From NCBI GenBank assembly GCA_035654655.1, contig DASRWI010000022.1, positions 1-58,074 of the forward strand: a stretch of 58,074 nt of DNA, written 5' to 3'. The position numbers and the translations under genes were made by a program. Below the pieces are notes generated by a model. The model was given only the letters and a program-made list of their open reading frames with translations, was not told the origin of the DNA and made no database searches. Source of the DNA: DASRWI01 sp035654655 (lineage in GTDB: Bacteria > Bacteroidota > Ignavibacteria > Ignavibacteriales > Ignavibacteriaceae). How positions within the stretch are numbered: the stretch's first letter is position 1; every line of letters starts with the position of its first letter. Shown piece by piece: positions 17,680-26,034 of the stretch.

Positions 17680-18793
17680 AATTACTGTAGGAGGCGATTT
17701 TTGTGTTACGGCACCTTATACATCTGCCAAATTATTTTCTCAGAAGTTCATTGAATTATTTAATGAATCTGATTTAAATATTGTCAATTTAGAGTGTCCT
17801 GTAATTGAAGACGATAATGATGAAAAGATATTAAAAACAGGCCCTCATTTAAGTACGAACAATGAAATATTTGATTTATTCAGGCAAATTAATATTCATG
17901 CAGTTACCTTAGCCAATAATCACATTCTCGATTTTGGTGCTAAAGGTTTACAATCAACAATAACTGGATGCCAAAAAAATAATATTATTACAACCGGTGC
18001 CGGGCAGAATTTAAGCGAAGCTACCAAACCAGCAATTATTGAAAGACAAGGATTAAAGATTGCTTTGATAAATTTCTGTGAGCATGAATTTTCCATAGCA
18101 TCAGATAAATTACCTGGCGCTAATCCGTTGGATTTGATTGATAATAGTAAAGAAATTAGAAAAGCTCGTCAGAATGCTGATTTTGTGCTGGTAATCATTC
18201 ACGGGGGACACGAACATTATAATCTTCCCAGTCCCAGGATGGTAAAACAATACCATTTTTTTGCAGATAATGGAGCGGACGCGATAATATGTCATCACGC
18301 GCATTGCATTAGTGGTATCGAAGTTTATAATGATGTGCCCATATTCTACGGGATCGGAAACTTATTATTCACGCTTCCTTGTAAAAATAAAGGTTGGAAT
18401 AATGGTTTACTGGTTCAATTGGAGCTAAATAAAGGCCTTCCATTAAAATGGAATATAATCCCCACCCAACAATCAACAGATAATTACTTTTTGTCACCCT
18501 GCAGTGATAAAGAAAGTTTAGGTATTAGAGAAGAAGTTAGAACTTATTCCAATATAATCTCTCAAAGTAAAACTTTAACTGACAGATGGGTATCCTATGC
18601 AAAAGAGATGGAACCATTTATTTTAAATGATTTATCACCGGTTCCGGGTAGGTACATCAGGGCTGCTTTTAGGAGATTAGGATTTAACAATATTATATTC
18701 CGAAAGGAATATGCTGTTCAATTATTAAATCTAATAGAATGTGAATCACTATCCGATCTAAGTCAACATATCCTAAAACTAAAGAAACTGTGA
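17669..18793 (+). CDS. CapA-family protein (PgsA/CapA-like metallophosphatase fold)
   Basis: A 374-residue protein taken from the ATG at 17669; an in-frame TTG lies two codons earlier. The PGA_cap (CapA) domain pattern is complete: ITVGGDFC, LNIVNLECPVIED, VTLANNHILDFGAKGL, VLVIIHGGHEHYNLPSPRM, ADAIICHHAHCISGIEVYNDVPIFYGIGNLLF. CapA/PgsA proteins are required for poly-gamma-glutamate capsule formation or export, and the domain is related to calcineurin-like phosphoesterases. This copy lacks an N-terminal membrane anchor, so it may be cytoplasmic. It overlaps the preceding glycosyltransferase and the following ATP-grasp gene (GTGA overlap), tying it to the ATP-grasp pair. Its reaction here is unknown. 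Confidence 0.9.
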   Translation: MAIKITVGGDFCVTAPYTSAKLFSQKFIELFNESDLNIVNLECPVIEDDNDEKILKTGPHLSTNNEIFDLFRQINIHAVTLANNHILDFGAKGLQSTITGCQKNNIITTGAGQNLSEATKPAIIERQGLKIALINFCEHEFSIASDKLPGANPLDLIDNSKEIRKARQNADFVLVIIHGGHEHYNLPSPRMVKQYHFFADNGADAIICHHAHCISGIEVYNDVPIFYGIGNLLFTLPCKNKGWNNGLLVQLELNKGLPLKWNIIPTQQSTDNYFLSPCSDKESLGIREEVRTYSNIISQSKTLTDRWVSYAKEMEPFILNDLSPVPGRYIRAAFRRLGFNNIIFRKEYAVQLLNLIECESLSDLSQHILKLKKL

Positions 18794-19836
18794 AAATTGC
18801 TATTCATGCTGAGAAAGGCAGCTTCAGCGACCGTTGGATCTCTTATTGCGAAAGAGAAAATGTTTCGTATAAAATTGTTAATTGTTACCAGTCTGACATT
18901 GTTTCACAATTAAAAGATTGTGATGGTCTGATGTGGCATTGGACTCTAAATGATTATAAATCGGTTCTTTTTGCCAAGCAGTTATTTATGTCGCTTGAAA
19001 TTCGTGGAATTAAACTTTTTCCTGATGTGTTAACATCCTGGCAATACGACGATAAATTAGGTCAGAAATATCTGTTTGAATCAATAAATGCGCCTTCAAT
19101 TAAAACGTATGTATTTTACACAAAAGAAGAAGCGCTTAAATGGGTACAGACAGCCACATTTCCAAAAGTATTAAAATTAAGAGGAGGATCTAGTTCTGTC
19201 AACGTAAACCTCGTTAAATCAAAGGATAAAGCCGCATTATTAGTCAGTCAGGCATTTGGTAAAGGGTTTCATACAATTAACAGAGTTAATCGGTTAAAAG
19301 ATAGAATTTGGGCATTCAACAGGGATAAGAGTTTCTCTTCTTTTTATAAAGTAATTAAAGGCATTGCAAGAATATTTTTACCTAATGAAATTGAACACTT
19401 TTCAAATAATGAAAAGGGATATATTTATTTTCAGGACTTTATAGAGTCCAATTCATACGATACAAGGCTCTTTGTAATTGGGAAAAAATGTTTTGGATTC
19501 AGGAGGTTTTGTCGTAAAGGAGATTTCAGAGCATCCGGAAGTGGTCTCTGGGATCCCAATCCTGAATATATAAATATCGAAAGTGTTCAAATTGCATTCT
19601 CTGTCGCAAAAACCATAGATTCTCCTTCAATAGCCTTTGATTTTATCTTAGATGGAAAAGAACCTAAAATTATTGAAATTAGCTATTGTTTCCCTCAAAG
19701 TGCACCTGATTGTTGTATGGGATATTGGGATGACCAATTGAATTGGCATAAAGAAAAAATCAATGCTGAAGAATTTATGATCCAGGATTTTTTGGCAAAA
19801 TGTTCATCGACGAGTCTGTCAGTGGGATATAATTAA
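18790..19836 (+). CDS. ATP-grasp family ligase-like protein, copy A
   Basis: This 348-residue protein starts at a GTG overlapping the CapA stop codon. The ATP-grasp pattern is seen as the nucleotide-binding FPKVLKLRGGSSSVNV (about 125-140), the KGYIYFQDFIESNSYDTRLFVIG stretch (about 213-235), and a Mg2+-binding-like AFDFI...PKIIEISYCF (about 285-303). In that last motif the usual E-x-N appears as E-I-S. ATP-grasp enzymes join a carboxylate, via an acyl-phosphate, to an amine or thiol. By position it could attach an amino acid to a sugar carboxylate or build a short peptide. It is about two-thirds identical by eye to the next gene. No named family member is recognised with confidence. Confidence 0.8.
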   Translation: MKIAIHAEKGSFSDRWISYCERENVSYKIVNCYQSDIVSQLKDCDGLMWHWTLNDYKSVLFAKQLFMSLEIRGIKLFPDVLTSWQYDDKLGQKYLFESINAPSIKTYVFYTKEEALKWVQTATFPKVLKLRGGSSSVNVNLVKSKDKAALLVSQAFGKGFHTINRVNRLKDRIWAFNRDKSFSSFYKVIKGIARIFLPNEIEHFSNNEKGYIYFQDFIESNSYDTRLFVIGKKCFGFRRFCRKGDFRASGSGLWDPNPEYINIESVQIAFSVAKTIDSPSIAFDFILDGKEPKIIEISYCFPQSAPDCCMGYWDDQLNWHKEKINAEEFMIQDFLAKCSSTSLSVGYN

Positions 19837-20075
19837 TTCAAGTTGACCCTATCAGAAAGCATATCATTCTTGCCATTTTGTGATTTATGTAAAAAGAGCT
19901 TCCGGCTATTAGCCCCGAATACCCGGGATAGAAAATATTTCGCTAAGCCTTTATGAAAGATAATAGCAACAGATTTTGGGTGCCGATTAATCGGGACCAG
20001 TTGAAAGAAACCAGAAACTTAAATGAATTAAATAATTAACTGCGTAGAGTAAAACTAATCCTAAACTACAAAAAA
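19837..20075. other. Spacer between the duplicated ATP-grasp genes
   Basis: This gap of 239 bases is larger than most others in the operon. It contains GC-richer words such as GGCTATTAGCCCCGAATACCCGGG and GTGCCGATTAATCGGGACC with short internal inverted repeats (GGCTATTAGCC; CCGATTAATCGG). It codes for nothing visible. It may be remnant sequence from the duplication or an insertion scar. Confidence 0.3.
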
Positions 20076-21128
20076 ATGAAAATTGCAATTCATCAGGATC
20101 ATGGAAGTTTTAGCGACCGTTGGATAGCCTATTGTGAGGAAGAAAATATCCCATACAAAATCGTAAATTGCTATGAAAATGATATTGTTTCTCAATTAAG
20201 CGATTGCGACGGCTTAATGTGGCATTGGAGTCTCAATGATTACAAAGCCCTCCTTTTCGCCCGCCAGCTTTCATTGTCTCTCGAAAAAAAAGGGTTAAAC
20301 ATTTTTCCTGATGTCAATTCGTCGTGGCATTATAACGATAAGTTAGGTCAAAAGTATTTATTGGAAGCAATAGATGCTCCGTTGGTAAAATCCTATGTTT
20401 TTTATACTAAAGCGGAAGCGTATAAATGGATTGGAACAACAATTTTTCCGAAAGTATTCAAATTGCGCGGCGGATCGGCTTCAATAAATGTAAGTTTAGT
20501 AATGACAAAATTAAAAGCCCGACGTTTAGTCAAGAAGTCTTTTGGCAAAGGGTTTTCTCACATTAATAAGATTAACAGGTTAAAAAATAGAATTTGGGAA
20601 TTTAAAAATAAACCTACCCTTCCCCACTTTGTAAAAATTTTGGGAGGTGTTGCCCGAATTTTTGTTCCCAATGAAGTAGAACGATTTTCACATAACGAAA
20701 AGGGATATATTTATTTTCAGGATTTTATTCCCAATAATAAATATGATACCAGGTTAGTTGTGGTTGGCGACAGATGTTTTGGAGTCAGGAGATTTTGTCG
20801 TAAAGGAGATTTTAGAGCATCCGGAAGTGGTGTATATGATGCCACACCTTCATTAATAGATAAAAAATGTATTCAAATTGCCTTTGATGTTTCAAAGTCT
20901 CTCGGATCTCAATCTATTGCTTTTGATTTTGTACAAGAGGATGGAAATCCAAAAATTATTGAAATAAGTTATTGCTTTCCGTTGGGGGCACCTGATAATT
21001 GCGCCGGTTATTGGGACAATGATTTAGTTTGGCACGAAGAAATAATTAATGCAGAGGTGTTTATGATCCAGGATTTTATCAGTAAATGCAGGATTTCAGA
21101 AATAGAAAAGATACAGAAAATTGCGTAA
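20076..21128 (+). CDS. ATP-grasp family ligase-like protein, copy B
   Basis: A 350-residue paralogue of the preceding protein. Shared blocks include the opening MKIAIH..GSFSDRWI.YCE, DCDGLMWHW.LNDYK, FPDV..SW.Y.DKLGQKYL, FPKV.KLRGGS.S.NV and RRFCRKGDFRASGSG. The ending AFDFV....PKIIEISYCFP..APD has the same unusual E-I-S. The strongest conservation is in the ATP-grasp core, so both copies are probably active. Divergence is greatest in the 180-200 region and the C-terminal tail. It starts at an ATG, unlike copy A. Two related ligases may add two residues in turn, or act on two substrates; this is inference. Confidence 0.8.
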   Translation: MKIAIHQDHGSFSDRWIAYCEEENIPYKIVNCYENDIVSQLSDCDGLMWHWSLNDYKALLFARQLSLSLEKKGLNIFPDVNSSWHYNDKLGQKYLLEAIDAPLVKSYVFYTKAEAYKWIGTTIFPKVFKLRGGSASINVSLVMTKLKARRLVKKSFGKGFSHINKINRLKNRIWEFKNKPTLPHFVKILGGVARIFVPNEVERFSHNEKGYIYFQDFIPNNKYDTRLVVVGDRCFGVRRFCRKGDFRASGSGVYDATPSLIDKKCIQIAFDVSKSLGSQSIAFDFVQEDGNPKIIEISYCFPLGAPDNCAGYWDNDLVWHEEIINAEVFMIQDFISKCRISEIEKIQKIA

Positions 21129-21163
21129 AATCTCCCTAAATATTTATGTTTTGATTTTAATTT

Positions 21164-22315
21164 ATGAGAATATTGTTTTGTGGTTTATCGGGCATTCCTA
21201 ACAAGGCCTCTGCTTCTATTAACAGATATATGGCTATAGGTCAAGCTTTATCTGAAAACAATGAAATAATATATATCAATAGGTTCCCATTATTTAGATC
21301 TACTGAAACCCGGTCGGCTGAGCCTGATTCATTTCGAATAATCGATGCAACAAATACAATATTTCGCCCTGACAAATTTCTCAAAAGGAATTTATTAAAA
21401 TTGACTTCCTTCATCTTTGAGTTTAATAAAATAAAAAAATTACACAAAGAGAAGAAAATCGATTGGTTAAATATTTATACTCAGTATTTTGGAATCTTTT
21501 TGGTCTATTATTCATTTTCAAAATTATTAAAGTTTAAAACAGTACTTCATTATGTAGAGTTTAGATCTAGTTTCAAAGACAGGAACTTTCTATTCAAAAT
21601 AAATGATTGGTTGTTTGATAATGTAGCAATATATCTGTGTGATAAAATTATTCCAATTAGCACAATACTTAACAACTATGTTCTAAGTCTAAAACCAAGG
21701 GCAAAAACATTGATAATTCCTCCAATATGTGACTTTAAATATTTTGCATCCATTGAACCTGAAATTACAGACCAAAAATATTTTGTTTTCTGCTCTTCAA
21801 TAACTTACGAAGAGGTGATTCTGTTTGTTATAAATTCCTTTCTCCAAATGAAGACAAAAAAAGTAGCACTTCATTTAGTAATTAATGGGAAAATTGAGAA
21901 TGATGAAATCAATCAGTTGCTTGAAAATAATAAAGATAGAATCCACCTGTTTTCAAATTTAAAGTACGAAACGTTAATAGCAAAATACAAAGGGGCATTG
22001 GCAGAGTTAATTCCTTTGAGGAATACCATGCAGGATTGTGCCAGGTTCCCGCAGAAAATATGTGAATTCTTGGCATCAAACAGACCATTAATCACAACAT
22101 CCTACGGTGAGATCAATAATTATTTCACGGACAAAACAAATGCAATTATTTCACCTGAATTTGAAGTTAAAAGCTTTTCGGCTCAATTAGATTGGGCCAT
22201 AGAACATCAAAATGAATTAAAGAGCATCTCTGAACAATCCTATATAACAGGTAATAAACATTTTGATATAAAAAGTTACTCATTGAAATTAGATGATTTT
22301 CTCAGAACATTCTAA
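21164..22315 (+). CDS. Glycosyltransferase, GT4-like
   Basis: This 383-residue protein has a weak but recognisable GT-B pattern. The N-terminus MRILFCGLSGIPNKASASINRYMAIGQAL is an acceptor-domain start. The donor half contains VFCSSITYEEVILFVINSFLQM, VALHLVINGKIENDEINQLL, and LIPLRNTMQDCARFPQKICEFLASNRPLITTSYGEINNYF, where K-I-C-E-F-L-A-S-x-R-P replaces the more common E-A-x-A-x-G-x-P. The reading frame is complete. It starts 35 bases after copy B. Substrates are unknown. Confidence 0.8.
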   Translation: MRILFCGLSGIPNKASASINRYMAIGQALSENNEIIYINRFPLFRSTETRSAEPDSFRIIDATNTIFRPDKFLKRNLLKLTSFIFEFNKIKKLHKEKKIDWLNIYTQYFGIFLVYYSFSKLLKFKTVLHYVEFRSSFKDRNFLFKINDWLFDNVAIYLCDKIIPISTILNNYVLSLKPRAKTLIIPPICDFKYFASIEPEITDQKYFVFCSSITYEEVILFVINSFLQMKTKKVALHLVINGKIENDEINQLLENNKDRIHLFSNLKYETLIAKYKGALAELIPLRNTMQDCARFPQKICEFLASNRPLITTSYGEINNYFTDKTNAIISPEFEVKSFSAQLDWAIEHQNELKSISEQSYITGNKHFDIKSYSLKLDDFLRTF

Positions 22316-22516
22316 TTAGGTCAATCCGGTCGCAAAGTATTCAGAATCTGGATATTGCCTTATAAATCAATAATAAATATGCCCTTAATCATTTGCTGAT
22401 CAATAGAAGACGCTTTGATTAAAATACTATTAAACTTCTAATAATATTCTTGTAAAGTTAGAATCACCTTCGATTTGCTTTTGACTCGAATAAATTAATC
22501 ATTTACAATAAGATCT

Positions 22517-23758
22517 ATGAATATTTTAATGGCTAACTGGACATGGTATCCTAGTGGTGGGGACTGGACATATATTGATAGTATTTGTAAGATGTATGAA
22601 AAGAAAGGACATCATATCATCCCTTTTTCTGTTAAAAATGAGAAGAATTTCCCTACTCCCTATGACAAGTATTTTTTAGATCCGGTAAATTACAAACAGT
22701 ATTATCAAAAAAAGCCAATTATATCAGGTATCAATACGGCCCTAAAATCTATTTATTCGCTTGAGGCTAAGAAAAAAGTAAAGCTGTTGCTGAATGAAAA
22801 CAAGGTCGATATTGTTCAGCTTAACAGTATTTCAAATTATCATACGCCAAGTATTATTCCGGTAATTAAAAAAGCAAAAATTCCAATTGTATGGAGGATA
22901 CTGGACTATCGATTAATATGCCCTAATTCAACACTTTTTGTAAACGGACAGGTATGTACCGCATGTCAAAATAATCAATTCTTTAATTGTATCGTTAATA
23001 AATGCAAAAAGAAATCACTGATGGCCAGTTCGCTTCTGGCAATTGAGAATTACACATATTCGATATTCCCTTTACACAAACAAGTTGATTTATTCCTATT
23101 CCAAAGTGAGTTTACCAGGGACATGTTTATAAAGTTTGGATATGACAAGAAGAAGACTCACATTATTGAAAATCCATATGAAAATATAGAGGTAGAACCT
23201 AAATATAAGGGTGAAAATTACATTCTGTATTTCGGAAGAATTGAAAAGGAAAAAGGCATCTATACCTTAATTGATGCGATGAAACGACTTCCGGACCGCC
23301 ATTTAAAAATTGTTGGAAATGGAACTGAACTAGACAATAGTATCGCATATGCCTCAAGGGAATCCATTCAGAATGTAAGTTTCCTGGGGCCAAAATGGGA
23401 TAAAGAGCTCGACCCAATTATCAAAGACTGTGAGTTTGTAATTGTTCCTTCCGAATGGCATGAGCCAAGTCCTTATGTTGCCCTTCAGGCATTTTCATAT
23501 GGAAAACCAGTGATTGCCTCAAAAATGGGTGGGTTAAATGATTTAATCCAGGAGAATGTAAACGGACTATTTTTTGAACCCGGCAATGCGGTGGATTTAT
23601 CAAATAAGATTGAATACCTATTAAAGAACAAAGACCTCATCCATACCATGGGAGAAAATGCAAGGCATATTTTGGATACAAAATACAGCCCCGAAAGGTA
23701 TTATTCTGATACTATGGATGTTTTTACCGGTTTAATAAATTCAAAAATAAATATATGA
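22517..23758 (+). CDS. Glycosyltransferase family 4 with cysteine-rich insert
   Basis: This is a clear GT4 enzyme of 413 residues. The acceptor domain begins MNILMANWTWYPSGGDWTYIDSI. The donor domain has ILYFGRIEKEKGIYTLIDAMKRL, LKIVGNGTELD, and PSEWHEPSPYVALQAFSYGKPVIASKMGGLNDLIQENVNGLFFEPGN. Residues about 134-170 form an insert with at least five cysteines (LICPNS, VCTACQNN, FNCIVNKCKKK), a possible metal site seen in a subset of GT4 proteins that process phosphorylated or rare sugars. A 201-base non-coding gap without obvious features precedes the gene, and its stop overlaps the next ATG by 4 bases. Confidence 0.92.
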   Translation: MNILMANWTWYPSGGDWTYIDSICKMYEKKGHHIIPFSVKNEKNFPTPYDKYFLDPVNYKQYYQKKPIISGINTALKSIYSLEAKKKVKLLLNENKVDIVQLNSISNYHTPSIIPVIKKAKIPIVWRILDYRLICPNSTLFVNGQVCTACQNNQFFNCIVNKCKKKSLMASSLLAIENYTYSIFPLHKQVDLFLFQSEFTRDMFIKFGYDKKKTHIIENPYENIEVEPKYKGENYILYFGRIEKEKGIYTLIDAMKRLPDRHLKIVGNGTELDNSIAYASRESIQNVSFLGPKWDKELDPIIKDCEFVIVPSEWHEPSPYVALQAFSYGKPVIASKMGGLNDLIQENVNGLFFEPGNAVDLSNKIEYLLKNKDLIHTMGENARHILDTKYSPERYYSDTMDVFTGLINSKINI

Positions 23759-24669
23759 AGGTATTAGTAATAGGGGGAAATGGTTTCATAGGCTCTCACT
23801 TAATTGACCAATTGTTAATTGAAGGTCATGATGTCAGAGTGTTTGATATTGCCCATGAGCGGTATAGAAAGCCGTTAGTGAATGTTGATTATCGAATATC
23901 AACGCTGGATAATATTCCGGATTTATATGAAGCTCTTTTAGGCATTGATATTGTATTTCATTTGGCCAGTTCTACTGTTCCAAGTACATCAAATATTGAT
24001 ACAGTATCGGATATAAATAAAAATCTCATACCTACCCTAAACTTGTTGAACCTGATGGTAAAGTTAGGCATCAAAAGGATAGTATATTTTTCATCGGGTG
24101 GAGCTATTTACGGAAATCCAAAATCTATTCCTATCGAAGAAGATCATCCATTACATCCCATATCCTCTTATGGAGTAATAAAAGCGACGGTGGAAATGTA
24201 TTTATTCCTTTATCAAAGGTTGCACAACATTAAACCTCTGATCATAAGGCCATCAAATCCATATGGTCCTCGTCAGGGGCACTATATGGCTCAGGGAGTA
24301 ATTTCCACTTTTTTGCGTAAGGTTAAATTAAATGAGAGTCTTATCATTTTTGGGGATGGCAATTCAAAGAAGGATTACATCTACATAAATGACCTCATCA
24401 ACACCTGTTTAAAATTGAGTTTTAGTAATGAAACCGGAACTTTTAACATAGGTAGTGGAAGTTGCTACTCGGTAAATGAAATAATTGCTGTCATCAAGGA
24501 AAAAACTACAAAAGAATTATTTACAGTTAATTCTGAAATGCAAAAATATGATGTCGACCATTTTGAACTTGATATAACAAAATTGAAACAAGTCATTGGA
24601 GATCACAAATTTATTACCCTGGATAATGGAATTGAAAAGACCTGGAACTGGATTTTAAGTATTGATTAA
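23755..24669 (+). CDS. NAD-dependent sugar epimerase/dehydratase (extended SDR)
   Basis: A 304-residue extended SDR protein. VIGGNGFIGSHLIDQL at about 4-19 is the NAD loop, the active-site region is YFSSGGAIYGNP, and the catalytic pair is Y139-x-x-x-K143 (SSYGVIKATVE). RPSNPYGPRQ is the usual substrate-loop motif of GalE-like enzymes. It acts on a nucleotide sugar in the cytoplasm, most simply as a C4 or C5 epimerase or reductase, but the exact reaction cannot be set from sequence. Its start overlaps the previous glycosyltransferase (ATGA). Confidence 0.87.
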   Translation: MKVLVIGGNGFIGSHLIDQLLIEGHDVRVFDIAHERYRKPLVNVDYRISTLDNIPDLYEALLGIDIVFHLASSTVPSTSNIDTVSDINKNLIPTLNLLNLMVKLGIKRIVYFSSGGAIYGNPKSIPIEEDHPLHPISSYGVIKATVEMYLFLYQRLHNIKPLIIRPSNPYGPRQGHYMAQGVISTFLRKVKLNESLIIFGDGNSKKDYIYINDLINTCLKLSFSNETGTFNIGSGSCYSVNEIIAVIKEKTTKELFTVNSEMQKYDVDHFELDITKLKQVIGDHKFITLDNGIEKTWNWILSID

Positions 24670-24688
24670 TATTAAAACATATATAAAA

Positions 24689-25615
24689 ATGAAGAAAATA
24701 TATATTGCAGGATGTGGAGGAATGCTCGGAGAAGCATTTTATACCCAATTTAAGAATGATTACATTTTAAAATGTACGGATAAGGATGTAAATGAAGATT
24801 GGCTTTCCTATTTAGATTTCAGGGACTTTGAAGCTTATCGTCAGGATGTGATTAATTTCAACCCGGATTATCTGTTTCATCTTGGAGCATATACTGATCT
24901 TGAATTCTGTGAGCAAAATCCGGATGAGACTTACCTTACCAATACTTTAGCTGTTGAAAATGCGGTTTATCTGGCAAACGCATTGAATATACCCATTCTT
25001 TATATAAGTACTGCCGGAATATTTGATGGGAAGAAAGATCTGTATGACGATTGGGACCTACCTAATCCGCTTGGCGTATATGCCCGTTCAAAGTATCTTG
25101 GTGAACGTTTTGTCATTGAAAATGCGAACCGTTATTTGGTTTGCAGAGCTGGATGGATGATGGGTTCAGGGCCCGATAAGGATAAAAAATTCATCCAGAA
25201 ATTAATGAGTCAGCTTAGACAAGGTAAGAAAGAATTGTTTATCGTAAATGATAAGGATGGAACTCCAACTTATACGCATGATTTTGCAAAGAATGTTAAA
25301 CTATTGGTAGAAAAAGAATATTGGGGATTATATAATATGGTTTGCGAAGGCCAAACCAGCAGACTGGAAGTTGCACAAGAGCTGTTAAAAATACTAAAGT
25401 TGGAAAATGATGTCAAAATAACTGCCGTTTCCTCTGATTATTTTAAGAAGATCTATTTCGCGGAAAGACCACCTTCTGAAAGACTTGAAAACCGAAAGCT
25501 CAAGATGAGAAAGCTTGACATCATGAAAAATTGGAAATCTGCTCTTCAGGAATACATCGATAGTTATTATGTGGGCTATTTGAAGGAAGAAGAAAAAGTT
25601 CCAATGTATAAGTAG
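24689..25615 (+). CDS. dTDP-4-dehydrorhamnose reductase-like SDR (RmlD superfamily)
   Basis: A 308-residue protein from the ATG at 24689; an earlier TTG at 24662 would overlap the preceding gene and is less likely. IYIAGCGGMLGEAFYTQF is the nucleotide-binding start, HLGAYTDLEFCEQNPDETYLTN matches the RmlD family's H-x-A-A-Y-T-x-V-D-x-x-E region, and GVYARSKYLGERFV carries Y-x-x-x-K. RmlD-type enzymes reduce 4-keto-6-deoxy sugars. No RmlA/B/C genes are present here, so it may serve another deoxy sugar or use dTDP sugar from elsewhere. Its stop codon TAG coincides with the first bases of an inserted repeat element. Confidence 0.85.
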   Translation: MKKIYIAGCGGMLGEAFYTQFKNDYILKCTDKDVNEDWLSYLDFRDFEAYRQDVINFNPDYLFHLGAYTDLEFCEQNPDETYLTNTLAVENAVYLANALNIPILYISTAGIFDGKKDLYDDWDLPNPLGVYARSKYLGERFVIENANRYLVCRAGWMMGSGPDKDKKFIQKLMSQLRQGKKELFIVNDKDGTPTYTHDFAKNVKLLVEKEYWGLYNMVCEGQTSRLEVAQELLKILKLENDVKITAVSSDYFKKIYFAERPPSERLENRKLKMRKLDIMKNWKSALQEYIDSYYVGYLKEEEKVPMYK

Positions 25616-26019
25616 GATATACTGAAAAACTCAACCTGCATGGCACTTATTCTGCGCCTGTTTCGACCAATGACAATCCTTTCCTGTCGAAGTTAGATCC
25701 TACTCTAATCACATTTGCTATTCAAATACTATTTAAGTACTATTGTTATACTAATACTGTCATTTTAGTATAACAATAGTACTCAAATAGTATCACAAAA
25801 CCATCTTTGATGCAACATCGTTCACTATGCTTGGTGACCCGTTTGCCGTTCTAAGAATAATTTGAACGATCATCTAAAGCTGATTTTGGTTCATGGATAA
25901 AACGGGCAAGTGCATACTTTATCCTGGCCTCGGCAATATAACCATGCATTTAAAACCTCATGCATTTGTTATAAATGCCAGATTCTCACATACAAAAAAT
26001 GTTTTTTACCAGACGTTAA
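25613..26019 (+). mobile_element. Copy 2 of the small inverted-repeat element (MITE-like)
   Basis: This roughly 407-bp element fills nearly the whole gap between the reductase and the next glycosyltransferase. The left end TAGGATATACTGA and following AAAACTCAACCTGCATGG match, in inverted orientation, the copy at 48260-48679. The right half also aligns with that copy over about 200 bases (for example AGCTGATTTTGG, then GTTATAAATGCC against GTTGTAAATGCT). The right terminus is degenerate (CCAGACGTTAA near 26009-26019). It encodes no transposase. The short frame 25893-26099 inside it is not a real gene. Confidence 0.65.
25726..25793. repeat. Central hairpin of element copy 2
   Basis: A near-perfect inverted repeat with arms of about 29 nt (25726-25754 and 25765-25793; core AAGTACTATTGTTATACTAA) and a loop of roughly 10 nt. 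It is transcribed within the polysaccharide operon and should fold into a long RNA hairpin. It lacks a terminator-type T-run. Confidence 0.85.
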
Positions 26020-26034
26020 GTCAATTCAATTCAT

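Noticed and set aside
24662..24688. Upstream TTG start for the RmlD-like gene
   Set aside because: It would overlap the preceding gene and add nine residues before the normal beta-strand start; the ATG at 24689 gives the usual family N-terminus.
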